Below, piece after piece: positions 7,816 through 16,972 of a stretch of DNA of 35,582 nt (position 1 is the stretch's first letter; every line of letters begins with the position of its first letter). The translations under genes and the position numbers were made by a program. This DNA comes from Granulicella sp. Lineage in GTDB: Bacteria; Acidobacteriota; Terriglobia; Terriglobales; Acidobacteriaceae. The DNA lies in assembly GCA_025357875.1 (NCBI GenBank), contig JANYLK010000054.1:1-35582 (forward strand), read 5' to 3'. The notes beneath the pieces were generated by a model. The model saw only the letters and a list, made by a program, of their open reading frames with translations. It searched no databases and was not told the origin of the DNA.

Positions 7816-8817
7816 GTGAAGCGCTCAACCACCCTGCTGCTGCTCCTGATCGCAGCCACCTTTGCGTGGCGACGGATGAGACCAGAACGACTGGTAGTCT
7901 CGTCCGGCGAAGTAACCCTGCCCGCCGACGGTGCGCAGCATCGAGGACTGCAGCTGCACCTCTCACGCGGCGGCAGCATCGATCCATCCGCAATCCTCGC
8001 GACCGGTATCCCCGCCCGCGTGTTTGTAGAAGCCGGCCACTCAGTAATCATTGAGATTCAATCGCCGGTGAATCCCTCCACACAGCGACTCACCGTGAGG
8101 TATCGCGACGTTTCAACCATCGTCACCTTGCATTTCACTTCAGATTCCGGAGACCGCTTCGGCGACGGAACACCCGACTTCCTCCGCCTGCACACAGCCG
8201 CCGACCGCGCAGCCTTCCGCGCATGGTTCACCGCACTCGCCGATACCGCAGCCGCGCTTCCCCCCGAACGCCTGCCGCACGAGATCGACGACTGTGCCGC
8301 CCTGCTCCGCTGGTGCTACCGCGGTGCGTTGCATGCCCACGATGAACCCTGGCAGGCGACGACGCCAATGGACACGCTGCCGCCGCACCCATCGATCGCG
8401 CAGTATTCATACCCGTTCACCCCCCTAGGAGCCAATCTGTTCCGCGTCCGGTCAGGCCCCTACACCTTGGACGATCCAGCCAACGGAAGCTTCGCCCAAT
8501 TTGCCGACGCGAAGACACTATGGCAGCGCAACACGTTCTTCGTCACGCGTGACGTCCGCGCCGCGCGCTCCGGCGACCTGCTCTTCTACCGCCAGTTGGA
8601 GCAGAACTCGCCATTCCACTCCATGATCCTCACCGGCCCGGCGCACAATTCGGCTGTCTATCACACCGGCCCGATCGGCACTGGCCCGGGCGAAGTCCGC
8701 CGCGTGACCCTCGACGACCTGCTGCATCACCCCGATATCCGCTGGCGGCCAATCCCGGGGAACAGCAACTTCCTCGGCGTGTATCGTTGGAATGTTCTTC
8801 GCGAGGATCTTCGATGA
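7816..8817 (+). CDS. DUF1175 family protein (YfaT-like)
   Basis: A 333-residue protein starting with GTG, with an N-terminal hydrophobic segment (residues 5-17) that should act as signal or anchor. The C-terminal two-thirds carry the DUF1175 blocks: DDCAALLRW (Cys160), [34 protein letters not shown] and FHSMI (His268). A Cys in a helix followed much later by a His in a strand is the layout of NlpC/P60 and papain-like peptidases, so a cysteine hydrolase acting in the periplasm is plausible but not proven. In E. coli the relative yfaT sits beside the alpha-2-macroglobulin gene yfaS; the same pairing here, with ATGA overlap to the next gene, supports the call. Confidence 0.85.
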   Translation: MKRSTTLLLLLIAATFAWRRMRPERLVVSSGEVTLPADGAQHRGLQLHLSRGGSIDPSAILATGIPARVFVEAGHSVIIEIQSPVNPSTQRLTVRYRDVSTIVTLHFTSDSGDRFGDGTPDFLRLHTAADRAAFRAWFTALADTAAALPPERLPHEIDDCAALLRWCYRGALHAHDEPWQATTPMDTLPPHPSIAQYSYPFTPLGANLFRVRSGPYTLDDPANGSFAQFADAKTLWQRNTFFVTRDVRAARSGDLLFYRQLEQNSPFHSMILTGPAHNSAVYHTGPIGTGPGEVRRVTLDDLLHHPDIRWRPIPGNSNFLGVYRWNVLREDLR

Positions 8818-11800
8818 GGCTGCGCGCTGTCCCGCTCCTGGCTTTGCTCTTCATAGTCATTCCTGCCGTCCACGCGCAGGGTCATTCCGTTTCGTTCAAT
8901 ATCAGCACCAGCAAGACATTCGCTCCCGGCGAGCAACCGAAGATCCATCTCTATGCTCACAACGTCGACGCACTCGAGTTTCGCGTCTACCGCATCAATA
9001 ATCCCGTCAAGTTCATGGAGAATCTTCGCGAGTTGCATTCGTTCGGTCCCGAAGCCAGCCTGCTCGACAAGGAGCGGATCGACGAACGCACCTGGCTGGA
9101 GAAGTTTCACGATTGGAAGGCCAGCCTTTGGTCGAGTATTCGCGACTTCTTCCGCCACCAGTTCTCCCACGAAGCGCGTAGCTTCCTGCGCGAGCATCAG
9201 AGCTCCCTCAAGCGCCGCAGTCGCATCGTTAGCGAGGCGCAGTTTGCACAGATCCCAATCCTCAACCAGTCGCAGCTTGTGTCGCGCTGGCACCAACTTG
9301 TACCAGCCACCTACATCTCCGACACCAACGATCTAGCCGTTCCGAAGCTCACCGCAGGCCTCTATCTGATCGAGGCAACCGACGGCCGCTTCAAGGCATA
9401 CACGCTTTTGATGGTCACGCAGATGGCACTGGTCACGCGCACTTCATCGGGCAACGTCATCACCTACGTCGTCGATCGCAGCACAGGCCAGCCCATCGCT
9501 GGAGCAAAAGTTGACGCTGGCTTTAGCCAAAGGCTTGTCGCGACTGCTATCACCGACGCCAACGGAACCGCCCAACTCGCAGTTACCGTCGATAAATCCT
9601 CGCAGGATAATTTCTGGGTCATCGCAAGCAAGGGAGCTGAATTCGCTGCATCCACGCCCGGAACCTGGTCCCTGACCATGTCTTCAAGTGGCAAGTACGC
9701 TGGCTACGTCTACACCGAACGCCCGGTCTACCGCCCGACACACACGGTTCATTGGAAGGCTATCCTTCGCGAACACAACGGCAATTCTCTCACGCTGCCA
9801 AAACCCGGCAACGTCCGCGTTGTAATCTCCGACGAGAACGACAAGACCGTCTTCGACAAACCGCTGCCGCTCTCCGCCACCGGCGACGTGACCGGCGACT
9901 TCGGTTTGCCGAAGGATGCGGCGCTTGGCTACTACTCTCTTCGCGTTGGCGACACCAATGAAAACGCCATCTCCGGCGGCTTCCATGTAGAGGACTACCG
10001 CAAACCCGAGTACCGCGTGCAGGTCACAGCGTCGCAAAAGCGAGTGCTCGAAGGCGCGACCATGCCAGTCACTATCGATTCGCGCTACTTCTTCGGCGAG
10101 CCAGTGGCCAACGCCACGTTCAAGTATCGCGTCTACCAGGAGCGCCACTACTGGTGGGGAAAACAAGCAAATGACTCGGCCGCCACCACCGACAGCGCCG
10201 ATGCCAACACCAGCGATTCAGCAGGCTATGCCGGAGACGAACAGGCCGAGAAAACTGGCAAGCTCAACGCAAACGGTACCCTGATCATCCAGGTTCCCAC
10301 TCACGTTGATACGCAGGGCCAGTCGCACCCGGACTTTGACTACACCGTAGAAGCCGGCGTCACCGACTCAGCGAATCGCGAGATCACTGGCCGAGGCAAA
10401 TTCCTCGCAACCTACAGCACCTTCCGCGTGAACGTCGAACCCGTGAGCTATGCGGTTCACCCCGGCGAGATGGCCAAGTTCCGCGTCACAGCGGTCGACT
10501 ATGACGACAAGCCAGTAAGCACACACGTCCATGTCCAGCTCGTCTTCCACCACTATCAAAGCGGCAAGACGCAGACCACTCTCGGCGCCACCGTAGACGT
10601 AAACACCGATGCAACCGGCCACGCAACCGGTTCAATTCCGATTGGTAATCCCCAGTACAGCAGCGCCGATCTTGAGGCGACCGCGACAGCGGTGCAACCC
10701 GGCACGCGTAATCCTGTCGACTCGAGCTATCTCTGGATCATGGGCGCAGGCGAAATGGGCTGGAACGATAGCACGCAGACAACCCAAATCATCTCCGACA
10801 AAAAGACCTACGCACCCGGCGACACGGCGCACCTAAGCATCGTGTCCGAGACTGGCAGCTTTTATGCTCTCGTGGTGGCTCAGGGATACACAGTGCAGAA
10901 GCGCGAGGTAATGCATACGGACGGCAAGACACTTTCCTTCGAACTGCCAATTACTACCGACTCACAGCCGAATGTCACCGTCGACGCACTCTATATAAAG
11001 AACAACATTCTGTATCAGGCGACCAAGGTCCTCAAGGTTCCGCCTGTCCAGCAACAGTTGCAAGTCGACATTACGCCGGCGAAGGATCTCTTCCAACCCC
11101 AACAGACAGCCACCTACGACGTTGTCACGCGCGACTTCGCAGGCAAACCGGTAAGCGCTGATCTCAGCTTCGGAGTTGTGGACGAAGCGATCTATTCGCT
11201 CTATCCAGACAGCAGCGGCGATATGGTGGCGGCGCTCTATCCACAGCGCTACGTAGAGTCGCAAGTAGATTCCTCGCTTGACTACTACTTCAGCGGCGAG
11301 GCTGGCACAAAGTCACCGCTACTCGCACAGCGTAATGCACGCTATCGTCCGCAACTTGCGCAGGTGAAGCCCGGCAACGAGGCCAAGCCGCGCGTACGCA
11401 AGGCCTTCCCCGATACCGCCTTCTGGGCGCCTGACATGCATACCGACGCCACCGGTCACGCGCACGTCTCACTCACCTTCCCGGACTCGCTCACCACGTG
11501 GCGAGCGACAGTCCGCGCGATCACGCCAAATTCGAAATCGGGCTCAGCGATCAGCCGCGTGCTCGTCCGCAAGAACGTGCTGGTGCGCATGGGCACGCCG
11601 CGCTTCATGCTCAAAGGCGATGAGATCACGCTACCCGTAATCGTCCACAACTATCTCGACACAGCGAAGCAGGCGACTATCTCGCTCAAAGTAGAAGGCC
11701 TGGACACGCTGAGCGGCTCAGGACAAAGCGTCACTATAGACAGCAATGGGGAAGCAACGCTGCTGTGGCGTCTCCGCGCATCGCAGGTCGGCATGGCGAA

Positions 11801-13529
11801 GCTTACCGCCTCTGCAATCACAGACGCAGAATCCGACGCACTGGAATTAAGCTTTCCAGTCGAGCCCGCGGGTGTCGCCAAAACGCTGGCGCAAAGTGGC
11901 GTGCTCGCACAGACTGCTGCCGAGGCCACAGCGAACATAGCATTCCCCACCAACACCGATGCCGCTGCGCACACACTGCACATCGAACTGAGCCCGTCCA
12001 TCGCGGGCTCGCTCTTCTCCGCGCTCGACTATCTCAGCACCTATCCCTACGGCTGCACCGAACAGACCATGTCGAGCTATCTGCCCAACGTGATCGTCGC
12101 CGAGACGCTGAACCGTCTGAAGGCAAGCAGCCCCATCGACAAAGCGGATCTGCGCGCCAAAATGCAGGCCGGTCTCGCTCGCCTGAAGGACTACCAGCAC
12201 GAAGACGGCGGCTGGGGTTGGTGGAAGGAAGACGCCAGCCGCATCTACATGACGGCGTATGTGGTCAGTGGCGTGGGCATAAGTGCGCAGTTCATTCCGC
12301 TATCCAACGAGCAGGAGAACATGCTGAATCAAGGTAAGCAGTATCTGCACACCAATCTCGACCAGCATCCGCACATGCGTCCTGAGTTGCGCGCGGCCGT
12401 GGTCTACGCGCTCGCTGAGGCCGGCGATACTAATCTTTCCGTCGCTCTTGATGCGCAATGGTCGCGCCGCAAAGATCTGCAACCTGAGGCACTTGCTATG
12501 ACCGGTCTTGCCATGCTGCAGGTCCACGACACTCGTGTCTCCGACATAGCAACGCTACTCGCCTCTGAAGCCGTGCATCAAGGGGACCTGGTCTCATGGA
12601 AGAGTTCGTATGTTCCCATGCTCGACGCGGAATACAGCAACGGGGCCGAAGCAACCGCCTACGCCTTACGTCTTCTCGCCAAGGTCGATCCCAACAACAC
12701 GCTGCTAAGCGGCGCGGCACAGTGGCTAATGCTGGCCCGCAACGGAGGCGTGTGGTGGGATTCGACCGAGCAGACCGCGATGGTGCTCTTCGGGCTCGTC
12801 GACTATCTCGCGGCATCACACGAACTTGAGGCCGACTTCACCGCGGACGTGCTTATCAACGGACACTCCGTTGGCCAACATCATTTCACTTCAGCAGATG
12901 CGATCGCAGGCGCTTCGTTCGCAGTCGACGTCAAAGGCGCGCAGCTCCAACCCGGAAACAATCGTGTGCAAATACTCCGTCACAGTGGCACGGGCCGTAT
13001 TTATTGGTCCGCCCAAGGTCTTTACTACTCCACTGAGAAGAAGGATTTTCAGTCCGGCACCATGTCCCTCAACCTCACTCGCGACTACTACAAACTCGTG
13101 CCAACGCAGAAGGACGGCAAGATGGTCTACACGCTGCAGCCGCTCAACGGTACTGCACAGGTCGGCGATGTACTGGCTGTCCACGAGGCCATCAACGGAA
13201 CTCCGATGCGCTATCTGCTACTCGAAGACCCCATCCCTGCTGGCGTCGAGTTCATCCAGAGCGAGGACAGCTATCCCATCGACCATCGGCCCGGCGCTTG
13301 GTACGACTGGTTCACGCGCCGTGAGTTCCACGACGACCACGCTGCCTTCTTTGCCAGCGACTTCACCGGGAGACAAGAGATCTTCTACCTGATCCGCGTC
13401 GTCAATCCAGGCACATTCCAGATCAGTCCCGCTCGCGTGCAGCCGATGTATCAGCAAGGCGTCCGGGCCACCAGCGATGCTCTGCAACTGCAGGTGCCCT
13501 CACCGGCCCCGCAAGGAGGTCCGCAATGA
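8814..13529 (+). CDS. Bacterial alpha-2-macroglobulin with CTEQ thioester
   Basis: A 1571-residue secreted protein. The ATG at 8814 overlaps the preceding stop (ATGA), follows GAGGATCTTCG, and gives a clean signal peptide cut after VHA (about residue 22); there is no lipobox, unlike E. coli YfhM. Macroglobulin-type domains are visible from about residue 300 ([13 protein letters not shown]), and the central A2M block ([12 protein letters not shown]) is near 890. The thioester motif is Cys1081-Thr-Glu-Gln1084 in PYGCTEQTM, followed by the helical thioester domain with DGGWGWWK. Known relatives trap attacking proteases in the periplasm. An intact CxEQ beside a YfaT-type gene is unusual, because YfaS-type proteins generally lack the thioester. 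It is probably cotranslated with the genes on each side. Confidence 0.93.
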   Translation: MRLRAVPLLALLFIVIPAVHAQGHSVSFNISTSKTFAPGEQPKIHLYAHNVDALEFRVYRINNPVKFMENLRELHSFGPEASLLDKERIDERTWLEKFHDWKASLWSSIRDFFRHQFSHEARSFLREHQSSLKRRSRIVSEAQFAQIPILNQSQLVSRWHQLVPATYISDTNDLAVPKLTAGLYLIEATDGRFKAYTLLMVTQMALVTRTSSGNVITYVVDRSTGQPIAGAKVDAGFSQRLVATAITDANGTAQLAVTVDKSSQDNFWVIASKGAEFAASTPGTWSLTMSSSGKYAGYVYTERPVYRPTHTVHWKAILREHNGNSLTLPKPGNVRVVISDENDKTVFDKPLPLSATGDVTGDFGLPKDAALGYYSLRVGDTNENAISGGFHVEDYRKPEYRVQVTASQKRVLEGATMPVTIDSRYFFGEPVANATFKYRVYQERHYWWGKQANDSAATTDSADANTSDSAGYAGDEQAEKTGKLNANGTLIIQVPTHVDTQGQSHPDFDYTVEAGVTDSANREITGRGKFLATYSTFRVNVEPVSYAVHPGEMAKFRVTAVDYDDKPVSTHVHVQLVFHHYQSGKTQTTLGATVDVNTDATGHATGSIPIGNPQYSSADLEATATAVQPGTRNPVDSSYLWIMGAGEMGWNDSTQTTQIISDKKTYAPGDTAHLSIVSETGSFYALVVAQGYTVQKREVMHTDGKTLSFELPITTDSQPNVTVDALYIKNNILYQATKVLKVPPVQQQLQVDITPAKDLFQPQQTATYDVVTRDFAGKPVSADLSFGVVDEAIYSLYPDSSGDMVAALYPQRYVESQVDSSLDYYFSGEAGTKSPLLAQRNARYRPQLAQVKPGNEAKPRVRKAFPDTAFWAPDMHTDATGHAHVSLTFPDSLTTWRATVRAITPNSKSGSAISRVLVRKNVLVRMGTPRFMLKGDEITLPVIVHNYLDTAKQATISLKVEGLDTLSGSGQSVTIDSNGEATLLWRLRASQVGMAKLTASAITDAESDALELSFPVEPAGVAKTLAQSGVLAQTAAEATANIAFPTNTDAAAHTLHIELSPSIAGSLFSALDYLSTYPYGCTEQTMSSYLPNVIVAETLNRLKASSPIDKADLRAKMQAGLARLKDYQHEDGGWGWWKEDASRIYMTAYVVSGVGISAQFIPLSNEQENMLNQGKQYLHTNLDQHPHMRPELRAAVVYALAEAGDTNLSVALDAQWSRRKDLQPEALAMTGLAMLQVHDTRVSDIATLLASEAVHQGDLVSWKSSYVPMLDAEYSNGAEATAYALRLLAKVDPNNTLLSGAAQWLMLARNGGVWWDSTEQTAMVLFGLVDYLAASHELEADFTADVLINGHSVGQHHFTSADAIAGASFAVDVKGAQLQPGNNRVQILRHSGTGRIYWSAQGLYYSTEKKDFQSGTMSLNLTRDYYKLVPTQKDGKMVYTLQPLNGTAQVGDVLAVHEAINGTPMRYLLLEDPIPAGVEFIQSEDSYPIDHRPGAWYDWFTRREFHDDHAAFFASDFTGRQEIFYLIRVVNPGTFQISPARVQPMYQQGVRATSDALQLQVPSPAPQGGPQ
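13513..13519 (+). promoter_or_regulatory. Strong Shine-Dalgarno inside the macroglobulin gene end
   Basis: AAGGAGG, 6 bases before the ATG at 13526. It sits within the last codons of the alpha-2-macroglobulin gene and supports independent or coupled translation of the membrane protein that overlaps it by ATGA. Confidence 0.8.
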
Positions 13530-14356
13530 CCCGTTCACCGTCGATCATGCAGCATGCTCTTGCGCTCTTCAATGTTCGCCTCGTGCTCCAGCAGATCGGC
13601 CTGGCACTTCTTGTCTTCGCACTCTCCGTTATCTGGCTACGAATCCCAGACGCCAGTGCAATCGATGTCGCGGCTTCAATCCTGCTGGCTTTCATCGTGA
13701 TTGGTATTGCAGGTGCTGGAGAATCAGCGCTAATCCTGCGCCTTGCGGATCAGGAACGTACACTGGGCAGGCTCGTGCGTGGAACCCTGTTTCTACTCCT
13801 AGCCGTGATGCTGTGGATCGCGTGCGATACGTTACTTAACCATCTACAAGCCAGCGACTCCCTTCGTGCAGGCTATCTGAATTCGCAGTTTCGGCACTCG
13901 CGGCGCAACGTCTTCTCCTACGAACACGTCCTACTCTGGCTTGGCTGGTTGTGGACTCTGCTCCAGTCTTTCTGCATTGGACTAATCGCTCTCATAACGG
14001 TAACTTCAACCGCAAGCTGCAACCCGGGACGCGCCATCAAGCGCATCCTGCATTCCGTTGCATACTGGATCGCCATCGTCGTTGGCATACCGTGCGCAAT
14101 CGTACTTACGAACGGATTGATGCAATGGACACCTGCCCACGGTTTTCGGATTGAGACACTGAGCCTGGTGCTTCGTCTCGGTATTAGCTTGCTCGCAGAT
14201 AGTGTGATCGCGTGTCTTCTACTGGCAATTCTGATTGCGTATGTACGTCAAGAGAACGTGCGGGAATTTTTGTCCGGCGATACCAGCAAAGCCGACCGCT
14301 CCACGCCCGCAGGCATGCCGGAAGAAAGCCAGCCTCGCACGGCCGACAGCCCGTAA
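13526..14356 (+). CDS. Multi-pass membrane protein of unknown function
   Basis: A 276-residue protein with about six hydrophobic segments (roughly residues 20-38, 47-68, 84-102, 134-158, 172-194 and 212-244) and a polar C-terminal tail. I do not recognise a family. It is the last gene of the DUF1175/alpha-2-macroglobulin run, joined to the macroglobulin by an ATGA overlap and a perfect Shine-Dalgarno, so a role in placing or regulating that system in the membrane is a reasonable inference. Its last 109 bases are also the end of the opposite gene, so its C-terminal tail composition may be shaped by the overlap. Confidence 0.75.
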   Translation: MTRSPSIMQHALALFNVRLVLQQIGLALLVFALSVIWLRIPDASAIDVAASILLAFIVIGIAGAGESALILRLADQERTLGRLVRGTLFLLLAVMLWIACDTLLNHLQASDSLRAGYLNSQFRHSRRNVFSYEHVLLWLGWLWTLLQSFCIGLIALITVTSTASCNPGRAIKRILHSVAYWIAIVVGIPCAIVLTNGLMQWTPAHGFRIETLSLVLRLGISLLADSVIACLLLAILIAYVRQENVREFLSGDTSKADRSTPAGMPEESQPRTADSP

Positions 14357-16029
14357 CGCGCAATCAAACTCACCACCAGTGCGGTTGCTGCAAGATGGGC
14401 GGCTTCGCTCTCTCGAAGCGAGTCTGCATGAATCAGCGCCCTGTCAATCACCGCCGCCGGCATTGCATTCACCGAAATCCTTTCTTTGAGTTCGTCGGCC
14501 AAGACCTCTACCAAGCCCTCACGCAGCCACATCGGTGCCTTCACGCTTGCCTCATCTTCAACGAGCACATGCAGCATTTCGTGCAGCAGCGTGCCTGAAG
14601 CGTCGCGCCCATTCGCGCGCAGCACAACGTCCGGCTGCAGCACGATCGTACTGCCACGCGTACTCGCCAACGCCCATCCCGGCTGGTTTGTCAGTTGCCG
14701 AAACATCTCGGACGTCGGTGCGAGCACAATCTGCGGAATGATTGTACGTCGCGGGGGAAAGCGCCTCTGTGCGTCGCTCCAGAGCTGTACAATCATTGAC
14801 TTTCGCTCCGCGGAAAATGGCTGCGTGGAACGCAACGTGAGTGCGCCGACACTCGCCTCCTGCCAGCCTTCGTCGACGGGCAGAATACGTACTATCGTTC
14901 CCGGAAAGTAGAATGCAAGAATTCGGCGCGTATTCCTACCTTCAGAAGCCATCTCCGCCGCACCTGCCTGGCAAAATCCGACCCCGTGGCCGTGGCCGCG
15001 CCCATCGAAGACAAGCGCGCCGTTACGCACACCGATTTCGTACGCATCGCTGCGCACATAATTCCAACCCAGAGCGCGACCGATACCGAAGCGCAAAGCA
15101 CTTGCCGCCACAATTGAAATGGTCCCGTCGTCGCTCGTAAATGCAACTCTCAACGCACGATGTGAAACGCTGCGTTCCATCACATTCGCCGACAAAATAT
15201 TCGCAGGCACGCGCCAACCCTGCGTCTGTGCGATTTCCGTAAGTTTCGCTAGCGGCAACTCGGCGTGCCACTGAGCCGTACCGCGCCGCACACAATATGG
15301 ATCAGCATGACTTGGCAAGTAATGTAAGCCGCGAAGATTGGGCCAAACCGCGCCTGCATCTTCGATTAGCCCGCCGCAGCTCTGGCTGAAGAAAACTTCC
15401 GCGCGCCGCTCCCCAAACCACAACGTCTCGCCGGCGGTCGCTCGTACCGCATCTTCGTTAGCCTGTGAGACAGGTCCAAGGTTTACTGCCTCACATTCCG
15501 TGCTGTCGCATAGATTAGCCGTAAGGTGGCCACGCCGAACCACAAAGTGGCTTCCGTTCAAAGCGTAACTCCGAGCTACGATTGCCAGTGCTCGCAGCGA
15601 CTCCGCCGGTTCCCCCGATGCAGCTTCCGCATTCAGCACAGCCGCAACATAGCGCTCGCTCGGTAGCGTCAGCACGACATCGATCTCTAACGCGTCTCCG
15701 CGACCGCTGGCCCTCAGGTGCCACAGGCCAACACCCGCTCGCACATCTCGAGTCGCATCCTCAGTGACGCGTAATGCTCCTCCCGCGAAAATCTCCGTCG
15801 CTCCGGCAATATGTAATGCTGCCGTCAACGGCTCGTGGGCACATCGCGCACAGCGTGCAATCCAGGAATTCGCCCCGACAGGCGTCACTGTCACAGCGTG
15901 CAGACGATGCGTGGAGAACAGCGCGACGGACACATCCCGTCCGCCCCCATCGCTCATCGGCGCGGCAGACAGTCCAAAGCTCGCGCCCATCACCGCAATT
16001 AGTAACACCAAGCCAAATGGAGGTTTCAC
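14248..16029 (-). CDS. SpoIID/LytB-domain protein with C-terminal HExxH peptidase domain
   Basis: A 593-residue secreted protein with a GTG start that overlaps the stop of the upstream gene (GTGA). After a signal peptide (about residues 5-23) comes a SpoIID domain: the candidate catalytic Glu135 (NAEAAS), then RALAIVARSYAL, FSQSCGG (214-220) and GHGHGVGFCQAGA (345-357). SpoIID proteins are lytic transglycosylases that cut denuded glycan strands. The C-terminal part carries HEMLH (His483, Glu484, His487) and PMWLREGL with Glu504, the zinc-site layout of the peptidase MA superfamily. This makes a two-domain enzyme joining glycan cleavage with a predicted metallopeptidase. It is paired with a transpeptidase gene and converges on the macroglobulin run. 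Confidence 0.85.
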   Translation of the reverse strand: MKPPFGLVLLIAVMGASFGLSAAPMSDGGGRDVSVALFSTHRLHAVTVTPVGANSWIARCARCAHEPLTAALHIAGATEIFAGGALRVTEDATRDVRAGVGLWHLRASGRGDALEIDVVLTLPSERYVAAVLNAEAASGEPAESLRALAIVARSYALNGSHFVVRRGHLTANLCDSTECEAVNLGPVSQANEDAVRATAGETLWFGERRAEVFFSQSCGGLIEDAGAVWPNLRGLHYLPSHADPYCVRRGTAQWHAELPLAKLTEIAQTQGWRVPANILSANVMERSVSHRALRVAFTSDDGTISIVAASALRFGIGRALGWNYVRSDAYEIGVRNGALVFDGRGHGHGVGFCQAGAAEMASEGRNTRRILAFYFPGTIVRILPVDEGWQEASVGALTLRSTQPFSAERKSMIVQLWSDAQRRFPPRRTIIPQIVLAPTSEMFRQLTNQPGWALASTRGSTIVLQPDVVLRANGRDASGTLLHEMLHVLVEDEASVKAPMWLREGLVEVLADELKERISVNAMPAAVIDRALIHADSLRESEAAHLAATALVVSLIARYGLSAVRGWLSSGMPAGVERSALLVSPDKNSRTFS

Positions 16030-16865
16030 CGCAACTTGCCCTCTCCCAACATCGCCCGGAAGAATGTCTGCGCCAGCCGCGCCGCAGTTCCCCCGTCGCT
16101 ATGCGGCACGTAGACCACAATTACGAAGCGCCCAGGCATCGCGCCCGCAAACCAACCGTGCGTCCAGGTCTCCCCAGCTTCGCTCGCGGTCCCGGTCTTG
16201 CCTATAATTCTCACACCTGACACTGCCGCCGAGTTCGCCATGCCGTAGTTCACCGAGCCCTCCAGCCCGCGCGCCACCGGGCCATCTGGTGGGGCACGCT
16301 GCACTAGATCGCGATACGCTCGCGCAAGTTCGATCGGCGAAGTGGACACACCATCGAGTCCTAGTACAACAAGTTGACGCTCTCCCACGCGAGCCCGGTT
16401 CATGGGTTTATGCAGCAGGCGTATTGCCTGCAGCGCCGCCTCCAATTCAGGTCCTGAGAATCGGCGCGCCACCTCTGCAAACCACGTGTTGCACGATTCC
16501 GCCAGCGCACTTTCCGCATTGAACACTGGATGATCAGCCGGATGAGTGCAAGCTAGGGCGCGGCCACCTATGTGCAAAGTGCGATGGCAATAAACTTCCG
16601 TCTCCGGCCGAACGATGCCGTGCTCCAATGCGTATTCGAGTAGCAGGGGCTTTATCGTCGAACCCGGAGCGCCCCGGCGTGAGATCCCTTCCGAAGCAAT
16701 CACCACACCGGTTTTCATATCGACCACGACGCCCGAGGCCTGGGTTCGTCGAAGCGCCAGTACCAGCGCATCCGTGACGGGTGATGCGCTCGCGGAAATG
16801 CACACGTAGAAAAAAGTCGCGACTGTCATCCACGCCAACACCCACTTCTTTAAGCCGATTTGCAC
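16026..16865 (-). CDS. Minimal penicillin-binding protein transpeptidase
   Basis: A short (about 279-residue) exported transpeptidase domain with all three active-site motifs: SxxK as Ser69-Thr-Ile-Lys72 (PGSTIKP), SxN as Ser124-Cys-Asn126, and KTG at 223-225 (IGKTGTAS). It lacks the glycosyltransferase domain of class A proteins and the N-terminal dimerisation domain of class B proteins. The start is uncertain: GTG at 16865 gives a good signal or anchor (KKW followed by a hydrophobic run to ASAS); GTG at 16880 and an upstream ATG at 17006 are alternatives, but the latter would overlap the pectinase gene. It overlaps the SpoIID gene by four bases, so the two are likely co-translated and act together on peptidoglycan. 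Confidence 0.85.
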   Translation of the reverse strand: MQIGLKKWVLAWMTVATFFYVCISASASPVTDALVLALRRTQASGVVVDMKTGVVIASEGISRRGAPGSTIKPLLLEYALEHGIVRPETEVYCHRTLHIGGRALACTHPADHPVFNAESALAESCNTWFAEVARRFSGPELEAALQAIRLLHKPMNRARVGERQLVVLGLDGVSTSPIELARAYRDLVQRAPPDGPVARGLEGSVNYGMANSAAVSGVRIIGKTGTASEAGETWTHGWFAGAMPGRFVIVVYVPHSDGGTAARLAQTFFRAMLGEGKLR

Positions 16866-16972
16866 ACCTGAATTATCCACTACAAACAGAGGGATAGCAG
16901 ATTTCCGGTTTGCGATCCACCACACGCAGCAACATCCACAAACGCTATCCCCCGAGGAGCTGACGCGACGCG

